64,000 nt of DNA from CADEED01 sp963839685 (GTDB lineage Bacteria > Pseudomonadota > Gammaproteobacteria > Steroidobacterales > Steroidobacteraceae), in NCBI GenBank assembly GCA_963839685.1, contig CAWIVS010000010.1, positions 248,001-312,000 of the forward strand, given 5' to 3'. Positions 55,507-63,324 of the stretch are shown one piece after another. Positions within the stretch are counted from its first letter, which is position 1, and each line of letters opens with the position of its first letter. Made by a program: the position numbers and the translations under genes. The notes beneath the pieces are model-generated. The model made no database searches and was not told the DNA's origin. It saw only the letters and a program-made list of their open reading frames with translations.

Positions 55507-55866
55507 ATGGCATACGTCGATGGATTCCTCGTTCCGGTCCCGAAGAAGAACGCGAAGAAGTACCAGAAGCTCGCCACCGAGGCCGGCAAGGTGTGGATGG
55601 AGCACGGCGCGATCGGCTACTGCGAGTGCCTGGGCGACGACCTGAAGTACGGCAAGACCACGTCATTTCCTCGCGGGGTGAAACTCAGGAAAGGCGAGCA
55701 GGTGTGGTTTTCGTGGATCGTGTACCGCTCGCGCAGGGATCGTGACCGCATCAACGCGAAATGCATGAAGGATCCGCGCCTCGCGCACATGATGAAGGCC
55801 GGCGTCATGCCATTCGACGGCAAGCGCATGGTGTACGGCGGCTTCAGGATGGTGGTCGATCTCTGA
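55507..55866 (+). CDS. DUF1428 family protein
   Basis: A 119-residue ferredoxin-like alpha/beta protein. It begins MAYVDGFLVPVPKKNAKKY and contains VWMEHGAIGYCECLGDDL and FSWIVYRSRRDRDRIN, ending PFDGKRMVYGGFRMVV, which matches DUF1428. The function is unknown; many members are cytoplasmic dimers. GGAG nine bases before the ATG supports the start. It lies between the ABC exporter and the PhoB-like fragment. Confidence 0.85.
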   Translation: MAYVDGFLVPVPKKNAKKYQKLATEAGKVWMEHGAIGYCECLGDDLKYGKTTSFPRGVKLRKGEQVWFSWIVYRSRRDRDRINAKCMKDPRLAHMMKAGVMPFDGKRMVYGGFRMVVDL

Positions 55867-55871
55867 CGCGT

Positions 55872-56372
55872 GTGGACGGCGTCGCCGGCGACCTGCTGCT
55901 GGCGCAGGATCCGCCCCGACGCGCCGCCATCGTGATCATCGTCAACGGACTGGTACGCAAGTCTAACTACCGCGCCGACGCGATGCTGCTGCGGCCGGTA
56001 TCCGTGAGACGCGTGGTCGAGCAGGTGGAATCGCTGCTGCGGGCGCGCGATACGCAGGATGGCCAAACGCGCTGCGATTTCGGCGTGTTGTCGCTGGACC
56101 TGGCGAGTGCGCGGCTGGCAAACGGCGCCGACAGCGTGCGCCTGGGCCGCACCGAGGCGCGGCTGCTGAAATTCTTCATGGGTTTTCCGGAGCGCGTGTT
56201 TTCGCGCGCGCAACTGCTGGAAAAGCTCTGGCCGGTGACGGTGCGCGTCGAAGAACGCACCGTCGATGTCCACGTTCGGCGCCTGCGGCTGGCCCTCGAG
56301 ACCCTGGGATGCGCCGAATACGTACAAACCGTGCGCGGCTCGGGGTATCGGTTTTCGGCCCTGCCGCAATGA
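55872..56372 (+). CDS. PhoB-like response regulator lacking most of the receiver domain
   Basis: About 166 residues from a GTG start. The C-terminal winged helix matches PhoB very closely (LSLDLASARLANG, TEARLLKFFMGFPERVFSR, RTVDVHVRRLRLALE, VQTVRGSGYRFS). The front holds only the end of a receiver domain (YRADAMLLRPVSVRRVVEQ), so the phosphorylated Asp and the first four strands are missing, and the conserved switch Lys is replaced by Arg. It may bind DNA without phosphorylation control, or be a truncated gene. No kinase is adjacent. Confidence 0.75.
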   Translation: MDGVAGDLLLAQDPPRRAAIVIIVNGLVRKSNYRADAMLLRPVSVRRVVEQVESLLRARDTQDGQTRCDFGVLSLDLASARLANGADSVRLGRTEARLLKFFMGFPERVFSRAQLLEKLWPVTVRVEERTVDVHVRRLRLALETLGCAEYVQTVRGSGYRFSALPQ

Positions 56373-56476
56373 TCTCACCTTCAGCTTAAGACAAATCCCA
56401 TAAGTCCCGGGTTCATATGGATGAAATGCCGATCGGGCAGGCTTCATCCAGGCACCATAACCGGGGCGAGGTCCAC

Positions 56477-57277
56477 ATGGTTTCCGCGGGTGTTCGGCAT
56501 ACGACGAAGTTGCGAGCGGTATTCGTCTCCGATGTTCATCTCGGGTCGAAAGGTTGCCGCGCAGATCAACTGCTGGAATTCCTCAAGTCCGTCGAAGTTG
56601 ACTACCTGTTCCTGGTGGGGGACATCGTCGACCTGTGGGCCATGCGCAAGAATTTCTACTGGCCGCAGGAGCACAACAACGTGCTGCGCACCATCCTCGG
56701 CAAAGCCAAGGGCGGCACACGGGTCATCTACATCCCGGGCAATCACGACGAGGAAATGCGCGAGTTCTGCGGCTCGGTGTTCGGCAACCTGGAAATTCAC
56801 CGGGAGTTCGTGCACGAGACGGCCGACGGCCGTGAGCTGCTGGTGATGCACGGTGACGAGTTCGATGCGGTGGTGAAGTGCAGCCCGTGGCTCGCCAACC
56901 TCGGCAGCACCATGTACGAGTTCCTGTTGTGGATGAACCGATACGTGAACTCGGTGCGTCGCGCCTTCAACCTGCCGTATTGGTCGCTGGCGGGTTATCT
57001 CAAGCACCGTGTCAAGAACGCCGTGCAGTACATCTCGAGCTTCGAGAACGCCGTGGCGCATGCCGCGCGCAAGCGTGGCGTGGACGGCGTGGTCTGTGGG
57101 CACATTCATCGCCCGGAGATCAGCGACATCGACGGCGTGCAGTACTGCAACGATGGCGACTGGGTGGAGAGCTGTTCGGCGCTGGTGGAAGACATGAACG
57201 GTCGGCTGGCGCTGTGGGCCTGGCCGGAGGTGCGCGAGCGCCTGACGAACCAGCCGCTGGTCGAGGTTGCCGCCTGA
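56477..57277 (+). CDS. UDP-2,3-diacylglucosamine diphosphatase-like metallophosphoesterase (LpxH-like)
   Basis: A protein of about 266 residues with the five calcineurin-type metal motifs: FVSDVHLGSKG (Asp19, His21), FLVGDIVDLW, IPGNHDEEMR, VMHGDEFD and CGHIHRPE. LpxH cleaves UDP-diacylglucosamine to lipid X in lipid A synthesis, acting at the membrane. Close homologues of this length also include LpxH paralogues with other roles. A start 60 bases earlier (56417) is open; 56477 has GAGG upstream and is preferred. It ends beside a gmd remnant. Confidence 0.85.
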   Translation: MVSAGVRHTTKLRAVFVSDVHLGSKGCRADQLLEFLKSVEVDYLFLVGDIVDLWAMRKNFYWPQEHNNVLRTILGKAKGGTRVIYIPGNHDEEMREFCGSVFGNLEIHREFVHETADGRELLVMHGDEFDAVVKCSPWLANLGSTMYEFLLWMNRYVNSVRRAFNLPYWSLAGYLKHRVKNAVQYISSFENAVAHAARKRGVDGVVCGHIHRPEISDIDGVQYCNDGDWVESCSALVEDMNGRLALWAWPEVRERLTNQPLVEVAA

Positions 57278-57297
57278 CAGCACGCTCGCTGGCCCTC

Positions 57298-57441
57298 GAA
57301 GTTCACGGCATCAAGCGACGCTCATCGTCCTTCAATACGGATCGCATCGATCACCTGTACGAGAGCCCGCACGTCAGCGACCGGCGGCTGACACTGCACT
57401 ACGGCGCTCTCACCGATTCCACCAACCTGATCCGCATCGTG
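57298..57441 (+). pseudogene. gmd: Remnant of GDP-mannose 4,6-dehydratase
   Basis: About 47 codons in one frame read EVHGIKRRSSSFNTDRIDHL and, after one residue, ESPHVSDRRLTLHYG-type sequence ending DSTNLIRIV, the unmistakable early region of Gmd (about residues 20-70). The nucleotide-binding N-terminus and everything downstream are missing, and no start codon belongs to it. Gmd makes the GDP-fucose/rhamnose precursor for surface polysaccharides. This is a decayed piece left by deletion. Confidence 0.82.
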
Positions 57442-57512
57442 GTACTCGGCTTCGGAGAAGGCGTGTGGCGCAGTGATCGTCGCGATGTCCCTGACGCCTG
57501 TGCGCGATGGGC

Positions 57513-59063
57513 TCAGGCCATCGGAATGCGCATGTCTTCGAGGACCTGCCGGGTCGCGCCCACCGTGATGGCGTGATTCCAGCGCGTGACTTCGGTGTCC
57601 AGTTCCGTACCTGGATCGGGCGCGCGCCGTGCACTCAACACCTCGAAACCCGAGCGTGCCCACTGTGCGACCTGCGGAAGTTTCTGCGCCTCGGTGTGAC
57701 GCTGGCAGGCATTCGATGGCCGGCGCTTGAGAAAGTACAGATGCTCGGGCGGCGCGCGCATGGTGCGGCCGGAGTCATCGGTCGGGAAATCGAGCAGCGC
57801 CGGCTGCAGCTTGCCAATGACCGCGCGGTGCATGCGATCGGCAAGCTTGTCACGGCGGGGCAGGTGTGCCACGGCGCGGATGAAGCGCGCGTCCAGGAAC
57901 GGCGACATGGTGGGAAAGGAAGAGCGGTACAAGGCCAGCCTCTGCCCGATGAAATTCCGCACCCGTTCGGCGGTATAGAAATAGTCGAGGCCATCGCCGA
58001 AGCGCAGCTTGGCGACGAAGGCCTTGTCTAGTTGGCGGCGCGCGTCGAGCGCGCGCGAGAAATCTCCCTCGCGTTCCAGTGCCGCGAGCACCGCGGGCAC
58101 GACGCGGCGGCGGTGTGAGTTCTTGTGCGACAACCAGCGGTCCCAGCGCGAATAGTGCGAGTGATCCAGCAGCACGGCCGCGAATCCCTTGTCGAAAAAA
58201 TAGCTGCGCGCGAATTCGCCGTTGGACCCGGCGAGGTGCATGGCGCCGGGGTCGAAGCCGACCTTGCGTGAGTAGATGGCTGTATGCCAGTCCCAGAAGA
58301 TCTTCTCGCCGCTGGTGGTGCGCACGATGTCGCTGGCGTATTGCGCATAGTCGACAGGATCGATCTCGATACGCCGGAACTCGCAGCCCATGGCGCGCGC
58401 CAGCTGTGCGGCGATGCGTGGATCGGTGGCCTCGGGCGAACCCATGCAGGCAGTCGCGGTATGGCGCTTGAGCCGCGTGAGGGCCGCCAGCAGCAGGCGA
58501 CTGTCGTAGCCGGCGCTCAACGACAGCGAGTATTCGCCGGTGGCGGGCAGCTCGGCGAGGACCTCGAGCAGGACCTCGGCGGCATCCATCGGCAGCGTTC
58601 GCAGGCGCCGGTGCGCGTGCATTTCGGTCCAGAACGGTTCGCTGCTGATTTCACGTTTAGCCCCGCACAGGCGCACCACGCTGCGTGATGGAACCCGCTC
58701 GATTTCAGTGTGCAGTGATACGTTGCCCAGCACGTGCTCGAACATCACCAGCTGCGCCAGCGCGTCCCAGTTCCAGCGCCACGCGAGTCCAGCAGCCTTG
58801 CAGCATTCGAAGACATTGTTCGCGTGTACCCAGTGCGTGCCAGCCCGTGTGTAGAAATGCGGCACTGCCGCGACGACCGTCGATATGAACACGGTCAGCG
58901 GCTCTCCCGTGCCGGCCTCGTGGCCCTCGACCACGAGCACGAAGTCACCCTTGAGCGAGGAAGGTTTGGCGCCAGCGCGGACGCGCGAAAAGATCCTCCG
59001 CGGCTTTTCCGGGCTGTACCCCAGCAGGGTGAGCGTTGGTGCAGATTGAAAATCGAGCTGCAT
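57513..59063 (-). CDS. Asparagine synthase-like protein
   Basis: A 516-residue protein of the asparagine-synthase superfamily. The C-terminal domain has the ATP-pyrophosphatase loop SLSAGYDSRLLLAAL, and the N-terminal domain resembles a glutamine-amidotransferase but starts MQLDF, so the catalytic Cys2 is absent and glutamine hydrolysis is unlikely. Such proteins ligate amide or amine groups in polysaccharide or peptide natural-product loci. It is flanked on both sides by fragments of sugar-pathway genes, suggesting an old polysaccharide cluster. The start at 59063 is the only ATG near the domain start. Confidence 0.8.
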   Translation of the reverse strand: MQLDFQSAPTLTLLGYSPEKPRRIFSRVRAGAKPSSLKGDFVLVVEGHEAGTGEPLTVFISTVVAAVPHFYTRAGTHWVHANNVFECCKAAGLAWRWNWDALAQLVMFEHVLGNVSLHTEIERVPSRSVVRLCGAKREISSEPFWTEMHAHRRLRTLPMDAAEVLLEVLAELPATGEYSLSLSAGYDSRLLLAALTRLKRHTATACMGSPEATDPRIAAQLARAMGCEFRRIEIDPVDYAQYASDIVRTTSGEKIFWDWHTAIYSRKVGFDPGAMHLAGSNGEFARSYFFDKGFAAVLLDHSHYSRWDRWLSHKNSHRRRVVPAVLAALEREGDFSRALDARRQLDKAFVAKLRFGDGLDYFYTAERVRNFIGQRLALYRSSFPTMSPFLDARFIRAVAHLPRRDKLADRMHRAVIGKLQPALLDFPTDDSGRTMRAPPEHLYFLKRRPSNACQRHTEAQKLPQVAQWARSGFEVLSARRAPDPGTELDTEVTRWNHAITVGATRQVLEDMRIPMA

Positions 59064-59093
59064 GCACCGTTCCCGCAATGCGTCGCCGCGAAT

Positions 59094-59339
59094 TCAGCGT
59101 TCTATCACCTGGAGCATGTGGTCACGTTCGGTGACCCACTCGGCCGCGTATTCGCTTGCGACATGCTGGGTGAACCACGGCCCGCCATGAGTGTAATGCA
59201 GCAGCGCCGCGTCGGCTCGTGGTTCGTCGTAGCCCACCAGGTGATTCCAGCGTGGCGGCAGCACCCCGATCAGGCGCTCGTCGGCCAGCCATTTGAATTG
59301 GTGCAGCTCGAGCCCGGTGGCGTTGTTCACGAACTCCAT
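59094..59339 (-). pseudogene. C-terminal fragment of a glycosyltransferase
   Basis: Eighty-one codons from 59339 read FVNNATGLELHQFKWLADE, then LPPRWNHLVGYDEP and ALLHYTHGGPWF, typical of the last part of a nucleotide-sugar glycosyltransferase of about 250 residues. The catalytic front half is missing. The fragment overlaps the end of the OlsF-like gene by 13 bases, so fusion or deletion removed its start. It could still be translated but is unlikely to be active. Confidence 0.68.
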
Positions 59340-61027
59340 CGTGAACGCGCCGATGACGCGAAGGTGCCGGCGCCTGTTCCCGCGGCGCCGCCCGACACGG
59401 CCTCCACTCCCGGCGGTTGAACCGGCGGTTTCAGGTCGACGAGCACCAGGCAGTCGATGGCGCGGTTGAGATTCTCGTCGACATTGAAACCGAGCACCCG
59501 TCCGCCGAACTTCAGGTACTGACGCAACAGCACCGGCACACTCTTGCCGTCGGGCTCCAGATCCTCGATGAGTGCCGCCAGCGGGTCCACTGCGCCGAGC
59601 ATGGCGAGTTCGCTGGCGAGTGAGCGCAGTGATGCGGAGCGCGCAAACGGATGGCGTGCGCGAACCAGCCAGCCGAGCAGCGGATCGAAACGCTGGCTGC
59701 GCAGGAAATCGACGATGAGATGCTTGGAGATGTCCAGGTAATCGCCGCTGATGTTGGCCGGCCCGATGAGTCGCAAATATCCCTGACGCGCGCTGAATTC
59801 CGCGATGCCTTTCCACAGCAACATCAGCGGGGCTGGATCCCGCTGGAATTCCCGGCGCACAAAACAGCGTCCGACCTCCAGCGCCGGGCCCAACAGCCGG
59901 AAGAAGAGGTCGGAGTAGTTGAACAGCGTCGATGTGTACAGGCCACGCCTGCCAAAGCGGCGGCGGATGTCATCGCTGCGCGCCAGGCGACAGGCGGCCA
60001 CGATCTGGCGGCTCACGGAATGCCAGATGAAGAGGTGTTCATAGTGCGCGTCGAAGTGGTCCAGGTTGCGCCCGCGGCCGCTGCCTTCACCCGCGTCGCG
60101 CCCGGTCAGCTCGCGCAACCGACCAATTTCACTGAGCAGGTGCGGTATGTCCTCCGCGTGCGCCACGTGCGCCGTCATTGGTCCGTGCGCCAGCAGCCGC
60201 GATTCCGGTTCGAGCCGGCCGATCTCCCGCTCCAGGCAATCGACCGGCATGGCGGCTGGAATCAATTCGACGTTGCGCGGCTCAATCGACGCCGCAGTGT
60301 GCGACTGGTTAGTGGCCGGCGCCAGCAGCGTGCGCAACCGCAGGTGCAGTGCCAGCGCCTCGGGACTTTCGAATTGCCCCAGTCGCTCACGCGCAATGGA
60401 TTCGCCCACGTGCACATCAACGCGCGACGCGCGGCGGCGTCGCAGCTCGCCGCGCAGCAGGAGGGTGCGCAACGGCGGCGCCAGCAGCCCGACGAGCTGG
60501 AACAGGGTGCTGTTGCGCCCGGCGAAATGCAGCGGCACCACTGGCGACGCGGTTTGTTTGATCAGGCGCCCGATGACTGGATTCCAGGGCGGATCGGTGA
60601 CGCAGCCGGCGCGCGCGTCGAAATGCGCGACGCCGCAGGCCGGGAACACCACGAGCGCGTGTTCCTCTACCAGCCAGCGCCACGCCTTGCGCAGTGCCTG
60701 CGCGTTGCGCGCGGTATCGCTCCGCCCGATGCCGGGGTCGACCGCGAGCAGCAGTGGCGTGAGCTCGGCGATCGAAACCAGATCGGCGTTGGCCAGTACG
60801 CGCACATCGGATCGCCGCGTACCAATGACGCGAATGGCCGCGAGTCCGTCCAGCGCGCCACACGGATGATTTGCCACGATGATCACGCGACCGGAGCGCG
60901 GCAGATGCGCCAGCGATTGTTCGGAGGGCACGCAATCGATGCGCATCGCAGACAGTGCGCGGGTTGCGTATTCAACTGGCCCTTGCGTCGGGCCGATACT
61001 CTTATATATGGAGTGGAACGAGTTCAT
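59327..61027 (-). CDS. Bifunctional acyltransferase, OlsF-like
   Basis: A 566-residue two-domain protein. The first half is a PlsC-type lysophospholipid acyltransferase with NHPCGALD (the HX4D motif) and LVVFPACGVAHF; the second half resembles OlsB-type N-acyltransferases (EHLFIWHSVSRQIVAACRL, FNYSDLFFRLLGPALEVGR, LLWKGIAEF, LIGPANISGDY). OlsF enzymes carry out both acylation steps making ornithine lipids, which replace phospholipids under phosphate limitation. The last 30 residues are Ala/Gly-rich and atypical, perhaps from the fusion with the glycosyltransferase fragment. Divergent from phzF-like gene. Confidence 0.75.
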   Translation of the reverse strand: MNSFHSIYKSIGPTQGPVEYATRALSAMRIDCVPSEQSLAHLPRSGRVIIVANHPCGALDGLAAIRVIGTRRSDVRVLANADLVSIAELTPLLLAVDPGIGRSDTARNAQALRKAWRWLVEEHALVVFPACGVAHFDARAGCVTDPPWNPVIGRLIKQTASPVVPLHFAGRNSTLFQLVGLLAPPLRTLLLRGELRRRRASRVDVHVGESIARERLGQFESPEALALHLRLRTLLAPATNQSHTAASIEPRNVELIPAAMPVDCLEREIGRLEPESRLLAHGPMTAHVAHAEDIPHLLSEIGRLRELTGRDAGEGSGRGRNLDHFDAHYEHLFIWHSVSRQIVAACRLARSDDIRRRFGRRGLYTSTLFNYSDLFFRLLGPALEVGRCFVRREFQRDPAPLMLLWKGIAEFSARQGYLRLIGPANISGDYLDISKHLIVDFLRSQRFDPLLGWLVRARHPFARSASLRSLASELAMLGAVDPLAALIEDLEPDGKSVPVLLRQYLKFGGRVLGFNVDENLNRAIDCLVLVDLKPPVQPPGVEAVSGGAAGTGAGTFASSARSRWSS

Positions 61028-61138
61028 GCCCGACAGCGATGAGAGCGGCGCGCATCCTGGCTCCGAATGACCTCAGGCACTGATCGTAAGTTGCCGATAT
61101 TTCAGAATTATTTAGACAATTAGTTACCTGGGAGAACG

Positions 61139-61993
61139 GTGGTCGCCGTGATCGAACTGAAGTACCGGATTCTCAACGTATTTACGGCGGGCGGCGCGCG
61201 CCTCTCGGGCAATCCCCTATGTGTGTTCGAGGACGGCAGTCAGCTCGACGCCACCACCATGCAGGCCATTGCCCGGCAGATGAACGTGTCGGAATCGACG
61301 TTCATCCTGCCCTCGAAGCGGGCGGCCGCGCTGGTGCGCATCTTCACCCCGGCTTACGAAATGCCGTTCGCAGGGCATCCGACGCTGGGTACGGCGCACG
61401 TGGCGCGGGCGCTGGGGCTCGGTGGCAACCAGCTCGGCCTCGAAATGCGCGCCGGCATCATCCCGGTCACCTCCAACGGCGATCACTGGACTTTGCGAGC
61501 GGCGCCGTCGACATCGCGACTCGTCGAGGCGCCACCGGCGGAGATCGCGCGTTTGTTAGGGCTCGGGTCGGCTGACATCGGCTTCCAGCCGCTGTGGGTC
61601 AAGGCGGGACGTGAGCAGCTCATCATTCCACTGACCAGCGAGTCGGCGGTGCGTCGCACGCGACCCGATCCGGCCTTGTTTGAAAACTTGCGCTGCCTCG
61701 ATGGCGCCAGCCAGGCCTACGTGTTTGCCGCGATGGGTGACATGAAATTCATCAGCCGTTTCTTTTTTCCCGATGGCAGCTCGATCCTCGAAGATCCGGC
61801 CACCGGTTCGGCGGTCGCCAATCTCGGCGGCTGGTTTCTCGCCATGGGCCGGCGTCTGCCCATCGAGATCGAAATTTCGCAGGGCGAATTCGTCGGCCGG
61901 CCATCGCTGCTGTTCCTGGAAGTCAACACCGACAAGGAAGTGTTCGTCGGCGGTGACGTGATCGAGCTAGGATCAGGCATCCTCAATCTCTAG
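61139..61993 (+). CDS. PhzF family isomerase-like protein
   Basis: A 284-residue two-lobed enzyme of the diaminopimelate epimerase/PhzF fold. The catalytic Glu52 lies in NVSESTFIL; other motifs are FTPAYEMPFAGHPTLGTAHV and LEDPATGSAVANLGGW. PhzF isomerises an intermediate in phenazine synthesis, but most relatives act on unknown substrates and no other phenazine genes are here. GTG start at 61139 behind GGGAG. The 111-base gap to the OlsF-like gene is AT-rich and should hold divergent promoters. Confidence 0.9.
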   Translation: MVAVIELKYRILNVFTAGGARLSGNPLCVFEDGSQLDATTMQAIARQMNVSESTFILPSKRAAALVRIFTPAYEMPFAGHPTLGTAHVARALGLGGNQLGLEMRAGIIPVTSNGDHWTLRAAPSTSRLVEAPPAEIARLLGLGSADIGFQPLWVKAGREQLIIPLTSESAVRRTRPDPALFENLRCLDGASQAYVFAAMGDMKFISRFFFPDGSSILEDPATGSAVANLGGWFLAMGRRLPIEIEISQGEFVGRPSLLFLEVNTDKEVFVGGDVIELGSGILNL

Positions 61994-62014
61994 TTCAATA
62001 TCCAGGGGCTCTTC

Positions 62015-63313
62015 ATGAGCGACAGCTATCACAGGCGCAAGGTCGGCAACCGTGTGCTGCAGCCCGAGACCCAGATGATGGGTTATGGGTTCGACCCGGC
62101 CTTGTCCGAAGGCGCACTCAAGCCGCCGATTTTTCTCACCTCCACCTTCGTGTTTCGCAGCGCGCAGGATGGCAAGGATTTCTTCGACTACACCTCGGGC
62201 CGCCGCGCGCCGCCGCCCGGCAAGGCCGCGGGCCTGGTGTACTCGCGTTTCAACAACCCCAATCTCGAAGTGCTCGAGGATCGCCTGGCGTTGTGGGAGG
62301 GTGGTGAGAGCGCGTGCGTGTTCTCGAGCGGCATGTCGGCGATCTCGACCACGCTCTGGGCATACCTGAAGCCCAATGACTGCCTGCTGATGAGCCAGCC
62401 GCTGTACGGCGGCACCGAAACGCTCATCGATCGCACCATGCCGGCGTTCGGCATCGGCGCGGTCGCCGTGCCGGACGCCATCAACCGCGACGCCGTCATG
62501 GCCGGTGCGAAGGCCGCGCTGGAAAAAGCCAAGGCCAGGGGCGGCAAGGTGGGCTTGCTGGTCACCGAGACTCCGGCGAATCCCACCAACGGACTGGTCG
62601 ACCTGAGGTTGTGGCGCGAGGCGTCGGAGTGGATCGCGGGGCAACAGGGAGGCTCGCGTCCGCCGGTCGCGGTCGACAACACATACCTGGGGCCCGTGTA
62701 CCAGAAGCCGCTGGACCACGGCGCGGACCTGGTGATGTATTCGCTGACCAAGTATGTCGGCGGACATTCGGACCTGGTCGCCGGTGGTGTGGTGGGACCG
62801 AAATCCGTCGTGTTGCCGGTGCGCAGCCTGCGCAGCAGCCTGGGCACGCAACTCGATCCGAACACCTCGTGGATGATCATGCGCTCCATGGAAACGCTGA
62901 GTCTGCGCATGCGGGCCGGATCGGAAAACGCGGCACGCGTCGCCGGATTTCTCGCGCAACATCCCAAGGTGGCGAGCGTCAATTATCTCGGCCATCTCAA
63001 GCCGGGAGATCCGCGCGCCGAGGTGTTTCAGCGGCAATGCCTCAGCGCCGGCTCCACGTTTTCTTTTTCGATCCGCGGCGGCGAAGCCGAGGCATTTCGC
63101 ATGCTCGATGCGCTGCAGGTCATGAAGCTCGCCGTGAGCCTGGGAGGCACCGAAACATTGATCTCGCATCCCGCCTCGACCACACACTCGGGCGTGGCCA
63201 AGGAGACCCGCGACCGACTCGGCATCACGGATGCCATGGTCCGGATTTCGGTGGGCATCGAAAATGCCGACGACCTGATCGCCGACCTGACGCAGGCACT
63301 CGAAAAAATCTGA
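62015..63313 (+). CDS. Cystathionine gamma-synthase/lyase family PLP enzyme
   Basis: A 432-residue PLP enzyme of the Cys/Met metabolism family. The PLP lysine is Lys246 in SLTKYVGGHSD. Other motifs: YSRFNNPNLEVLEDRLALWE, FSSGMSAISTTLW, ETPANPTNG, SLGGTETLISHPASTTHS. Members form or cleave cystathionine, O-acylhomoserine or methionine; sequence alone does not separate these. It follows the PhzF-like gene by 21 bases and precedes the GFA gene by 11, so the three are likely one operon. Confidence 0.92.
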   Translation: MSDSYHRRKVGNRVLQPETQMMGYGFDPALSEGALKPPIFLTSTFVFRSAQDGKDFFDYTSGRRAPPPGKAAGLVYSRFNNPNLEVLEDRLALWEGGESACVFSSGMSAISTTLWAYLKPNDCLLMSQPLYGGTETLIDRTMPAFGIGAVAVPDAINRDAVMAGAKAALEKAKARGGKVGLLVTETPANPTNGLVDLRLWREASEWIAGQQGGSRPPVAVDNTYLGPVYQKPLDHGADLVMYSLTKYVGGHSDLVAGGVVGPKSVVLPVRSLRSSLGTQLDPNTSWMIMRSMETLSLRMRAGSENAARVAGFLAQHPKVASVNYLGHLKPGDPRAEVFQRQCLSAGSTFSFSIRGGEAEAFRMLDALQVMKLAVSLGGTETLISHPASTTHSGVAKETRDRLGITDAMVRISVGIENADDLIADLTQALEKI

Positions 63314-63324
63314 GGAGCGATACC

